DNA of 64,000 bases, from the NCBI RefSeq assembly GCF_000296815.2, contig NZ_CAIT01000004.1, forward strand, positions 310,001 through 374,000. The letters are read 5' to 3'. Shown one piece after another: positions 1 to 8,001 of this stretch (within the stretch, counting starts at the first letter, position 1; each line of letters starts with the position of its first letter). The DNA comes from Fibrisoma limi BUZ 3. GTDB taxonomy: Bacteria > Bacteroidota > Bacteroidia > Cytophagales > Spirosomataceae. The notes beneath the pieces were generated by a model, which did no database searches, was not told the DNA's origin, and worked only from the letters and a program-made list of their open reading frames with translations. The position numbers were made by a program, and so were the translations under genes.

Positions 1-790
1 CATCCAGACTACCCGTGGCGTTGTAGAACGAGTTGTTTACGGCCGAGATTGCCCCCTGCCAGTCCTGCTGGTACACAGCCAGCCGGGCGGCAATAGCGCG
101 GTTCATCTGACGTAGGGCGGCAATTGTCCCGAATCCATTTCCGGTAAAGCCACTCGTCAGGCGCAGGGGGAAATTGCCCGTACCCGCGTTGGAGAGTTCT
201 GTATCGCCTTCGTCGATGATTCGTTTAATCTGCGCCAGCGCTTCGTTAAAGGGAAGAAATGGACCTGGGTTTTGCAGGTCGCTGATGTCGATCCGGATGC
301 CGTTTTCGTACTGCCCCAGCGCCACAATCAGGTACTGATACGCCATCAGGGTCTTGGCAAAACCCGATACGGCGTTCTTTTCCTGCTCCGTAAACGTATT
401 GGTGTTCCGAACGGCGTCAATCGTGGTCAGCGCCTGCCGAATGGCAAAATAGGGGTTCTGATACGTAGGCAGATAGCCGAACATATTGGCCGTTGCCGTG
501 CGCCCGTTTATACCCAGCCAGTCGGTTTGCCAGCGTGGGTCGGAGGCATTCAGGTACCAGAGTTCACGCCCCATCGTACCGTACAGCATCGTTACGGTGA
601 ATACGTAGTCGCGGTGGCGCGATTCCAGACCGGTAATCAGGTTTTGTACCTGGGTCCGCGATGCATTCTGGGATACACTGCCCAGCGATGGGTTGTTCGG
701 GTCGTTCGGGGCGTCGAGTTCAAAAAAGCTGCAGGCATTCAGCATGAGCAGCCCCGCGAGCATCGGTATGTATATGAGAAGTTTTTTCAT
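1..790 (-). CDS. SusD/RagB-like nutrient-binding lipoprotein, C-terminus beyond window
   Basis: The reading frame runs from an ATG at 790 off the left edge with no stop, giving about 263 residues. It begins with a lipoprotein signal peptide (lipobox LNAC, Cys near residue 19), so the mature protein should be anchored in the outer membrane and exposed at the surface. The helical stretch and its position 18 nt downstream of a SusC gene are typical of the SusD family, which caps the SusC barrel and binds the incoming ligand. Other SusD proteins have about 450-600 residues, so roughly half is missing here. The family call is firm from context and the N-terminal pattern. The ligand cannot be inferred because no catabolic enzyme adjoins it in the window. 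Confidence 0.85.
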   Translation of the reverse strand, partial: MKKLLIYIPMLAGLLMLNACSFFELDAPNDPNNPSLGSVSQNASRTQVQNLITGLESRHRDYVFTVTMLYGTMGRELWYLNASDPRWQTDWLGINGRTATANMFGYLPTYQNPYFAIRQALTTIDAVRNTNTFTEQEKNAVSGFAKTLMAYQYLIVALGQYENGIRIDISDLQNPGPFLPFNEALAQIKRIIDEGDTELSNAGTGNFPLRLTSGFTGNGFGTIAALRQMNRAIAARLAVYQQDWQGAISAVNNSFYNATGSLD

Positions 791-808
791 GGGTCAATCT
801 GGCTTGGC

Positions 809-3800
809 TTAGAATTCAACGACGAGATGGCCAAAGAAACGACGCTGTGTGGGGTAGGGAGCAATGTCGACCCCTGAACCAACGGCCTGCACGCCGAACG
901 TAGACGTTTCGGGGTCGTAGCCGAAGTAGTTGGTAAACGTTAACGGATTCTGGCTCGATGCGCCGATACGGATGCGGGAGATGCGGCTGCTGAACCATTT
1001 GCCAAAGGATTGTACCGGCAGGTTGTAGTAAACGGCAACCTCGCGGAGCCGGACATACGACGCATCCTGTACCCACCGGTCGGCGCCGTTGTGCGGAGCC
1101 AGGCCGCGCTGCCGGCCATTGGGTGTCCCGTCTCCGTTATCGTCATCATCCCAGTCAGGCGTTGTGCCGCCCGAATCCATCAGGAACTGCGTCAGGTTGA
1201 TGTTATCCCCGCCCTGCTTCCAGTGCCAGAGCATGTTGACATCGATTTTGCCGAACAGGGTAAACTCGTTCAGCCACGACATCTGGAAGTCGGGCTGGCT
1301 ATTACCCAGGATGAACGCCCCCGTACGGACGTTCTGAGCCAGTGGCGTATCGCTGGCATCACGCGCCGGTCGTGTTCCGACGATGGTTGTTGGCGAGAAA
1401 CCTTCCTGATACAGGAACGTACCCAGAGTTACGCCGAACGCCCCCGAGTTGTAAGGGGGAATGCCAAGCCGGGTCAGCAGCAGGTTATTACGCCACCACA
1501 TCAGGCGGGTGTTCCAGCGGAAATTGATAAGCTGCGCCGGTACGACACTCAGTGCCAGTTCAACCCCCCGATTCTGAAGCTGGGCCAGGTTGGTCGGAAT
1601 GGTGCTGATACCAACGGCTGGCGACAGTTGCAGGTTCTGGATATTGCTCCGCGTCTGCTTGTCGTAATACGTAGCTTCCAGCGAAATGCGGTTGTTAAAC
1701 AAGCCTAAGTCGAGGCCAAACTCCAGCTCACCAGCCCGCTCGGGTTCAATGGCATTGTTACCCGCAGCCGTGGTGACGACCGATCCCAGCAAACCACCGA
1801 TGTTTGCCGAGTTCAGCGGGGTGAAGGTCGTACCAAAGGCCGGCACGCCCGCCGTTTCGCCATAGGCAACGCGGGGTTTAATCTGCGAGAAAATAGTGGA
1901 TAGCCCCGACGACCGGATGAAATTGAAGTTGGCTACGTTGACGGCCAGCGAAGCTTTCGGGAACGCCCAGAAGCGGTTGGCGTCGCCGATAAGCGTCGAT
2001 TTATCCCAGCGAACGCCCACCGTAGCGATGATTTTATCCTCCCAGTTGGCTTCCTGCTGGGCAAACACCCCTACATCGGTAACTTTCTGGAACCGCTGGT
2101 CAAAGATTTCCTGGACCGTTCCCTGCCGAAGGTTGTTCTGCCCACCGGCCAGCCCCCGCGACCGGTTAAGCAGGCGATCCTCGCGGAAATTCAGTCGAAC
2201 TACACCTACCTGAGAGGTGAGGTTGACGCGATTGACGTTCCAGTTGAACACCAGAGCCGCTTGTAAGTTCGTGTTGACGTTTTCGGTCTTCCCCCAGATT
2301 ACGTCGCCCGGGTTGCCCTGGGCACGCTGAAATTGTAGATCCTCGGGCAAATAAACCTGCGTTGTGTTCTGCGCAAAATCCAGCCCACCCTGGCCGATCA
2401 GTTTGAGCAGCACCCGCTCTGATTTGTACAGATTGGCCGTCAGGTTGAATGACTGGATAAAGCGGTTCACGTTCGAGTTGTTAATGCCCCGATCCGTAAC
2501 GGCCACCGGGTTCTCCGAGAAATACGGGTTGTCGGGGTAGCGACCGCTGGCGTCCGGAAACAGGCTGAAGTAGTTGGGTACGTAGGCGATGTTGTAGCCG
2601 ATACTGGCCCCGGAGTTGTTCTGGTTACCGGTAAAGCCCCGGTCGGTGTTGGTGTTGATGTAATTGGAGCCGACCGACAGCGTAATATCCTGGGTCAATT
2701 TATGATCAATGTTGGCCCGGATGGAGTACCGTTCGAAGCCTGTACGCCGGATGATGCCCTTCTCGTTCGTGAAGGCTCCTGAAATGTAAAACCGGGTTTT
2801 GTCGTTGCCGCCCGACAGACCCAGTCGTGTGTTTGAGAGCGGGGCCGTGTTGCCGTAGAAATACTTTTCGTAGTCGTACGTCTGGCCATTGGACGCCCGG
2901 AACCGATCCAGTTCGACAGGCCGCCGGGCTGCGGCAAAGAACGTGTTGATCTTGTCCTCCGACCAACTGTCGACGCCCAGCAGCCGCTGCGCCACGGCGA
3001 AGCCATAGTCCTGCGCAAAGGTCAGGCGGGTTTTGCCGGCGGTGCCCCGTTTGGTGGTAATGATGATAACGCCCGCGTTGGCCCGTGTTCCATAAATAGC
3101 CGCAGCCGAGGGCCCCTTCAGTACCTCGACCGTTTCGATGTCGTTCGGGTTGAGGTCGGAAATACGGTTCGCTGCATCGTCCTGGGTTTCGACCCCCGAC
3201 GCGCCCGTTACGCTTCCCCGGCCGTTACGGTTTACGGCGTTGTTGGCATAGACTCCATCAATGATATATAGGGGCTGCGAGGCTCCCACCAGCGACGAAA
3301 TACCCCGGAGCTGAACGGAAACACCTCCACCCGGCGCTCCGCCATTGGTGTTGATGTTCACCCCGGTCAGTTTACCATAAAGGGCATTGTCAACGGTTTG
3401 AATCTGCGTGGTACCGATCAGCTCCTTGGCCGAAACCGTCGATATGGCGTTAGCAAGGTTGGATCGCTTGATGCTGGTTGCCAGCCCCGTTACCACCACT
3501 TCTTCCAGATTGGCGACGTCTTCAGTGAGCGTAACATTCAGGGTGTTGCCTGAACCAATGGCTACTTCCTTGGACTGGAAGCCGATCGAGGAAAACACCA
3601 GCGTGGCGTTTCGTTGCGAGACATTGAGCGTGTACGTTCCGTCGGCAGTGCTGGTTGTTCCGGTGGAGGTGCCTTTCACCACGATGTTTGCACCCGGAAT
3701 AGGTGTACCATTTTCTGACCTGATTGTGCCGCTGACTGTCGTTTGTGCAAAAGCGACCGCATGTAACAGGCACATCCCTGACCACAGCACAAACCTGGCC

Positions 3801-3826
3801 AGTCGGCGATAGGTAGTAGTTTGCAT
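809..3826 (-). CDS. SusC/RagA-family TonB-linked outer-membrane receptor
   Basis: This 1005-residue protein should import a macromolecular nutrient across the outer membrane, powered by TonB/ExbBD. Order of parts: signal peptide (1-28, ending AFAQ), a CarboxypepD_reg-like beta-sandwich (about 30-115, with VSGTIRSENGTPIPGA), a plug domain (about 115-260, with SVQLRGISS, YIIDGVY and GPSAAAIYGTRANAG), then a 22-strand-type barrel ending in VVEF. Length and plug signatures are those of the SusC class. The SusD partner starts 18 nt after the stop, so the two are co-transcribed. No glycan-degrading enzyme or regulator flanks the pair inside the window, so the substrate is unknown. The ATG at 3826 is the first start ahead of the signal peptide. 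Confidence 0.93.
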   Translation of the reverse strand: MQTTTYRRLARFVLWSGMCLLHAVAFAQTTVSGTIRSENGTPIPGANIVVKGTSTGTTSTADGTYTLNVSQRNATLVFSSIGFQSKEVAIGSGNTLNVTLTEDVANLEEVVVTGLATSIKRSNLANAISTVSAKELIGTTQIQTVDNALYGKLTGVNINTNGGAPGGGVSVQLRGISSLVGASQPLYIIDGVYANNAVNRNGRGSVTGASGVETQDDAANRISDLNPNDIETVEVLKGPSAAAIYGTRANAGVIIITTKRGTAGKTRLTFAQDYGFAVAQRLLGVDSWSEDKINTFFAAARRPVELDRFRASNGQTYDYEKYFYGNTAPLSNTRLGLSGGNDKTRFYISGAFTNEKGIIRRTGFERYSIRANIDHKLTQDITLSVGSNYINTNTDRGFTGNQNNSGASIGYNIAYVPNYFSLFPDASGRYPDNPYFSENPVAVTDRGINNSNVNRFIQSFNLTANLYKSERVLLKLIGQGGLDFAQNTTQVYLPEDLQFQRAQGNPGDVIWGKTENVNTNLQAALVFNWNVNRVNLTSQVGVVRLNFREDRLLNRSRGLAGGQNNLRQGTVQEIFDQRFQKVTDVGVFAQQEANWEDKIIATVGVRWDKSTLIGDANRFWAFPKASLAVNVANFNFIRSSGLSTIFSQIKPRVAYGETAGVPAFGTTFTPLNSANIGGLLGSVVTTAAGNNAIEPERAGELEFGLDLGLFNNRISLEATYYDKQTRSNIQNLQLSPAVGISTIPTNLAQLQNRGVELALSVVPAQLINFRWNTRLMWWRNNLLLTRLGIPPYNSGAFGVTLGTFLYQEGFSPTTIVGTRPARDASDTPLAQNVRTGAFILGNSQPDFQMSWLNEFTLFGKIDVNMLWHWKQGGDNINLTQFLMDSGGTTPDWDDDDNGDGTPNGRQRGLAPHNGADRWVQDASYVRLREVAVYYNLPVQSFGKWFSSRISRIRIGASSQNPLTFTNYFGYDPETSTFGVQAVGSGVDIAPYPTQRRFFGHLVVEF

Positions 3827-3947
3827 GAATGGATATGTTTAGGTTGATGATAAGTACCCAAAGCGCTAAAAATTGGGCCCATTAAAATAGCATTAAAAAT
3901 GAGAATAGGAAAATAAAAAATTAGAATATTAATACTATAGAGTAACT

Positions 3948-3986
3948 AAAAAAGCGACGACCCCAATAAGAGACCATCGCTTTTTT
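3948..3986 (-). terminator. Rho-independent-type terminator after the YgiQ gene
   Basis: AAAAAAGCGA at 3948-3957 pairs with TCGCTTTTTT at 3977-3986, with further partial pairing inside the loop. Read on the minus strand it follows the stop of the radical SAM gene by about 45 nt and ends in a T run. Being symmetrical it could act in both directions, but only the minus-strand gene runs into it. Confidence 0.75.
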
Positions 3987-4032
3987 ATAAATACGTTACT
4001 AAAGTGTAATCACTGGCTCAGCCAGCGCGGCT

Positions 4033-5934
4033 TCACCGTTTCTTCTTTCGGGAATCGAACGGTTTTTTATACGACGACTTCTTAGCGTCTGGCTTCTTGG
4101 GCACTCCTACCAGCTTTTCGGCCAGATCCGGGCGGTTGAGTTTGTTCAGCCGGTTGCGAATCCAGTCCTTGAACTCGGGCTTGTACCAGAAGAAGTAGCG
4201 GTTCTGCGCCTGTTTTTCCTCACGGGTTTTGGCCGTTTTGACTGGTTTCAGCGTATACGGGTGAACACCCGAGTAGTAGATGACCTCGGCCACCGTCATC
4301 GGCGTGGGCGTGAAATCCTGCACCTGTTCGAGCTGAAAACCCATGTCTTTGGTCTCGGCCGCCAGATTCGCCATGTCCTGTTCCTCGCAACCGGGGTGCG
4401 ACGAAATGAAGTACGGAATCAGCGGCTGCTTCAGGTTGTGCTTATCCTGAATCTTGTCGTACTTTTTCTTGAACAGCTTAAAGTATTTGAACGACGGCTT
4501 CCGCATAATGCGCAACGTATCGTCCGATGTATGCTCTGGAGCTACCTTCAACCGACCCGATACGTGGCGCGTAACGAGCTGCTCCATGTACTCATCGTGG
4601 TTGCCGTCTTCGTTGTTCTTGTTGAAATCATCGACCAGCAGGTCGTAGCGAACACCTGAGCCAACAAACGCCTTCTTGATATTGGGGTTGGCGTCCACCT
4701 TGCGGTAGAGTTCCGTCAGGGGCTTGTGCGACGTATCGAGGTTTGAACAGATCACCGGGTGAATACAACTCGGGCTCTGACAACGGGCGCAGATCGACTC
4801 ATCTTTGCCCTTCATCTTGTACATGTTCGCCGACGGGCCGCCCAGGTCGGAAATGTACCCTTTGAACTCTGGATGCTTCGTGATTTCGTCGACTTCCTTC
4901 AGCACCGACTTCTCAGACCGCGAGGCAATGAACTTACCCTGGTGCGCCGAGATGGTACAGAAGCTACAGCCGCCGAAACAACCCCGGTGCATGTTGACCG
5001 AGAACTTGATCATTTCGTAGGCCGGAATCGGGCCCCGCTTTTTGTATTTTGGGTGCGGCAGACGCGTATACGGCAGATCGAACGACTTGTCGATCTCAGT
5101 CTCGTCCATCGTCTTGAACGGCGGATTGATTACCAGAACCTGGTCACCCACCCGCTGCGTAATCCGGTTGGCCTGCCACTTATTCGACTCCACCTCCACG
5201 ATCTTGAAGTTGGCCGCGTACCTGATCTTATCTTCCAAGCAAACTTCGTGGCTGGCTAGCTCAACGTTTTCCCAGTTATTGTAATCGCGCAGGGGGCCGG
5301 TTTTGGTATCGTGCAGAAATGCCACCTGGTTGATGGTCCGCATCGACGTAAAGGGTACGCCTTTCTGCACCAGTTTCAGAATCTCGCGCAGGGGTTGTTC
5401 ACCCATACCGTACACGAGCATATCGGCCCCCGAATCGACCAGGATCGACGGCATGAGCCTGTCCTGCCAGTAATCGTAGTGCGTAACCCGGCGCAGCGAC
5501 GCTTCGATGCCGCCGAGCAGTACCGGTACGTCGGGATATAATTCCTTTAAGATTTTTGAATACACGATGGTCGCGTAGTCGGGGCGGAAACCCGCTTCGC
5601 CACCAGGCGTATAGGAATCGTTGGAGCGCAGGCGCTTGTTGGCCGTGTAGTGGTTGACCATCGAGTCCATGCACCCGGCCGTAACGCCGAAGAAGTATTT
5701 CGGGCGACCGAATTTCCTGAAATCCCGCAGGTCGTCTTTCCAGTTGGGCTGGGCGATGATCGCTACGCGAAAGCCTTCACTCTCCATGATCCGACCAATC
5801 ACAGCCGTGCCAAACGCCGGGTGATCGACGTAGGCATCGCCCGACACCAGCACGATATCCACTTCGTCCCAGCCTCTCTTCTCTACTTCCTGTTTCGTCA
5901 GCGGTAACCAGTCTGTTATTGGTCTTTCAATCAT
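4033..5934 (-). CDS. YgiQ-family radical SAM protein
   Basis: A 633-residue member of the YgiQ (UPF0313) family. The radical SAM cluster motif CFGGCSFC is present, with cysteines at about 319, 323 and 326, which should hold a [4Fe-4S] cluster and cleave S-adenosylmethionine. A second cysteine-rich stretch (CARCQSPSCIHPVIC) lies about 60-80 residues later and is also typical of the family. The C-terminus is lysine/arginine-rich (ending KKR). Known members are widespread and conserved, but their reaction is not established, so I give no substrate. It stands alone, with a terminator after it and 197 nt before the next gene. The ATG at 5934 fits the family start MIERPITDWLPLT. Confidence 0.9.
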   Translation of the reverse strand: MIERPITDWLPLTKQEVEKRGWDEVDIVLVSGDAYVDHPAFGTAVIGRIMESEGFRVAIIAQPNWKDDLRDFRKFGRPKYFFGVTAGCMDSMVNHYTANKRLRSNDSYTPGGEAGFRPDYATIVYSKILKELYPDVPVLLGGIEASLRRVTHYDYWQDRLMPSILVDSGADMLVYGMGEQPLREILKLVQKGVPFTSMRTINQVAFLHDTKTGPLRDYNNWENVELASHEVCLEDKIRYAANFKIVEVESNKWQANRITQRVGDQVLVINPPFKTMDETEIDKSFDLPYTRLPHPKYKKRGPIPAYEMIKFSVNMHRGCFGGCSFCTISAHQGKFIASRSEKSVLKEVDEITKHPEFKGYISDLGGPSANMYKMKGKDESICARCQSPSCIHPVICSNLDTSHKPLTELYRKVDANPNIKKAFVGSGVRYDLLVDDFNKNNEDGNHDEYMEQLVTRHVSGRLKVAPEHTSDDTLRIMRKPSFKYFKLFKKKYDKIQDKHNLKQPLIPYFISSHPGCEEQDMANLAAETKDMGFQLEQVQDFTPTPMTVAEVIYYSGVHPYTLKPVKTAKTREEKQAQNRYFFWYKPEFKDWIRNRLNKLNRPDLAEKLVGVPKKPDAKKSSYKKPFDSRKKKR

Positions 5935-6131
5935 GAGTACGTGAAAAAGTCTACCTGAGAAACACCGAAATTACAAAATAATTCCATTCACACCGGGCCA
6001 AATTGTCGCTTTTGGATCTCGTGTATGCGGTTTATTTGCTTGAAAGCGAATTGATTAACTTCGTTATTTCAGGAGGTTGGTAATCTACTATTAAAGTAGG
6101 GTGATTGGTTCTGTTGTCGTAGCATTGACAC

Positions 6132-6632
6132 TTATGCCTGCGTGCGGCACTCGTTGTCTTTATCCAACTCAGTAACCAGATCGACCATTGTATCAATGAC
6201 CATTTCCATACGGTCGTGGCCAACAATGGCGTCGAAGTGGTTACGGGCCTCCTGCATACACTCCCGCAACGCGATGAATAGCTTTTTTCCGCGCTCGTTG
6301 AGAAAGATCACACTAGAACGGGAATCGGTCGGATGTTTCTGCGTATAAATGTACCCTTCAGCTTCCAGCAGACTGACAATTTTACTCATCATCTGCTTCG
6401 TCACGCAGGCACGTTTGGCTAACTCATTATTTGTAATACCATTTTCGTTGATGTTGGCCAGAAACATCAGGTAGCTCATCTTGAAATCGGTATAGCCCAT
6501 CGCGTGCAACCGGGGTTCAATGAAGTTGTCCATGAACCGCTTCAGGCGCCAGATCAGACGACCCAAGGCACGGCCCCGGATGAGCTTAAACTCTTCAAAG
6601 TCAAACGCTGTATTGTCTTTTTCGACGATCAT
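6132..6632 (-). CDS. MarR-family transcriptional regulator of the divergent efflux operon
   Basis: A 166-residue winged-helix regulator with the MarR core, containing TNNELAKRACVTKQMMSKIVSLLEAEG-type recognition helix sequence followed by the wing (DSRSSVIFLNERG). I start it at the ATG at 6632 (MIVEKDNT). A longer TTG-initiated frame reaches 6692 but would run through the promoter and the operator palindrome at 6686-6704. It is divergent from an EmrA/EmrB/TolC-type operon, the same arrangement as emrR/mprA-emrAB in enterobacteria, so it most likely represses both units until a lipophilic ligand binds. Two matching palindromes between the genes support this. The inducing ligand is unknown. Confidence 0.88.
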   Translation of the reverse strand: MIVEKDNTAFDFEEFKLIRGRALGRLIWRLKRFMDNFIEPRLHAMGYTDFKMSYLMFLANINENGITNNELAKRACVTKQMMSKIVSLLEAEGYIYTQKHPTDSRSSVIFLNERGKKLFIALRECMQEARNHFDAIVGHDRMEMVIDTMVDLVTELDKDNECRTQA

Positions 6633-6679
6633 ATTGGCAAAATAAAATAAATCACATGAATTCTCGAACAATGTCTGTA

Positions 6680-6713
6680 CAAATATAGTCAACTTCCTTG
6701 ACTATAAAGTCAA
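6680..6713 (-). promoter_or_regulatory. Bacteroidota-type promoter of the MarR gene
   Basis: On the minus strand, TATATTTG (complement of 6680-6687) matches the Bacteroidota -7 consensus TAnnTTTG exactly. TTGAC (complement of 6709-6713) lies 21 nt upstream as a -33 element. The 19-bp operator at 6686-6704 fills the space between them and overlaps the -7, which predicts autorepression. Confidence 0.65.
6686..6704. promoter_or_regulatory. Palindromic MarR operator, copy 1
   Basis: TAGTCAA-CTTCC-TTGACTA is a perfect 7-bp inverted repeat with a 5-bp spacer. The same arms and spacing recur at 6737-6755, and a half site AGTCAA lies at 6708-6713. MarR dimers bind palindromes of about this length. 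Assignment to the adjacent MarR protein is by position. Confidence 0.7.
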
Positions 6714-6736
6714 CTCAGTTTACTTTTGCCCTCGGA

Positions 6737-6755
6737 TAGTCAAACAAGTTGACTA
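6737..6755. promoter_or_regulatory. Palindromic MarR operator, copy 2
   Basis: TAGTCAA-ACAAG-TTGACTA has arms identical to copy 1 with a different 5-bp spacer. It ends 48 nt before the start of the EmrA-like gene, where it would cover the promoter of the efflux operon. The copies are 51 bp apart centre to centre, about five helical turns, so two dimers would sit on one face of the DNA. Confidence 0.7.
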
Positions 6756-6803
6756 AATTATTTGTTCTAAACGCGCATTCAATCAGTAAGTACATATACG
6801 TTC

Positions 6804-7892
6804 ATGGCAACCGAAGAAACCAACTCATTCCGTAAGAACATGCCCCGCATCATTATCGCCATTGTGCTGTTGGCGGGTGCTTTCTACGGATTTCAGTCGT
6901 ATCGCTACAACCAGAAGTTTGAAACGACAGACAACGCTCAGATTGAAGGTAACTCAGCTCCCGTACTGGCGCGGGTGGCGGGCTACGTGCAGCAAGTAAA
7001 TGTGGCCGACTACGCAACGGTTAAGAAAGGACAGGTCCTCGCAACCATCGATCCGCAGGAGTACGATGTGGCCCTGCAACAGGCTGAGGCCGATTATCAG
7101 TCAACGCTGGCCGATTTGCAGACGGCCCGGGCCGAACTGGCCAACGCTCAGGCAAATTTGCGAAACGTACAGGCTGGCCTGAAAGTGGCGCAGACAAATG
7201 CCGACGTGCAGGCGATCCGTCGCGATAAAGCCCGCAATGATCTGAACCGCGACCAGAACCTATACAAAGAGCAGTCGCTGACACAAAAGCAACTGGAAGA
7301 TTCCCGGAACAACGCGCACGTGCAGGCCAGTCAGTATCAGGCAACGGTCGAGCAGGTGGCGCAGGCCCGTACGACCCAGGGGGTAGCACAGGCGGCTATT
7401 CAGCGCGCGCAGGCGAACATCCAGAAAGTAGAAGCGCTTCTGAAAGTGAAGCAGGCCGCCATCGAAAACGCGAAACTGCGCGTCGGTTACGCCCAGATTA
7501 CGGCTCCTATCGAGGGAAAGATCGGACGGAAAAACGTAGTGGTAGGCCAGTACGTACAGCCCGGCCAGAACCTGATGACCATCGTCGCCGATTCGACGTT
7601 CTGGGTGGTGGCTAACTTTAAGGAAACCCAGCTTGAAAAAATGAAAATCGGCCAGCCGGTCAACATCAAGCTCGACGCTTATCCCAATCTTGACATCAAG
7701 GGGAAGGTTGTGTCACTGTCGGAAGCGACGGGCGCCCGGTTTGCCCTGCTGCCCCCCGATAACGCGTCGGGGAACTTCGTGAAAATCACGCAGCGGGTGC
7801 CGGTCAAAATCGAAATCCAGAATCCGCAAAACTACAAGGAACAACTGCGGGCGGGGCTTAGCACAGAAGTCGCTGTTCAGGTAGGTAATTAA
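6804..7892 (+). CDS. HlyD/EmrA-type membrane fusion (periplasmic adaptor) protein
   Basis: A 362-residue periplasmic adaptor that should bridge the inner-membrane transporter and the TolC-like channel encoded downstream. It has an N-terminal cytoplasmic tail with one membrane anchor (about 14-29), a first lipoyl half-motif (around NSAPVLARVAGYVQQV), a long alanine/glutamine-rich coiled coil (about 85-220), the second lipoyl half (VGYAQITAPIEGKIGRKNV), and a beta-barrel domain. Length and layout match EmrA rather than RND adaptors, which are usually lipoproteins. It is the first gene of an operon with an MFS exporter and an outer-membrane factor, and the MarR regulator is divergent. Confidence 0.92.
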   Translation: MATEETNSFRKNMPRIIIAIVLLAGAFYGFQSYRYNQKFETTDNAQIEGNSAPVLARVAGYVQQVNVADYATVKKGQVLATIDPQEYDVALQQAEADYQSTLADLQTARAELANAQANLRNVQAGLKVAQTNADVQAIRRDKARNDLNRDQNLYKEQSLTQKQLEDSRNNAHVQASQYQATVEQVAQARTTQGVAQAAIQRAQANIQKVEALLKVKQAAIENAKLRVGYAQITAPIEGKIGRKNVVVGQYVQPGQNLMTIVADSTFWVVANFKETQLEKMKIGQPVNIKLDAYPNLDIKGKVVSLSEATGARFALLPPDNASGNFVKITQRVPVKIEIQNPQNYKEQLRAGLSTEVAVQVGN

Positions 7893-7897
7893 GATTA

Positions 7898-7997
7898 AAA
7901 GGAGGAAGGGGAGAAAAGGGAGGAGAGGAGGAAAGGGAGCTGAACGGTTCCATTCTCCCTCCGCCTTTCCTCCCTCTCCGGCCTTTTCTCCCCTCTA
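7898..7997. repeat. Purine-rich long hairpin, copy 1 of a dispersed family
   Basis: This fills the whole gap between the EmrA- and EmrB-like genes. A G/A-only arm (about 7898-7938) is followed by a short loop and a C/T-rich arm (about 7954-7997), and the two arms pair over about 40 bp with small bulges. The exact 16-mer AAAGGAGGAAGGGGAG at 7898-7913 also occurs at 23880-23895 and 62948-62963 in equivalent hairpins. It lies inside an operon, so it is probably not a strong terminator. It could modulate the ratio of adaptor to pump transcripts. Confidence 0.75.
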
Positions 7998-8001
7998 AAT
8001 C

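Noticed and set aside
6633-6692. TTG-initiated N-terminal extension of the MarR gene
   Set aside because: It would place the operator palindrome and -7 element inside the coding region. ATG 6632 fits the family better.
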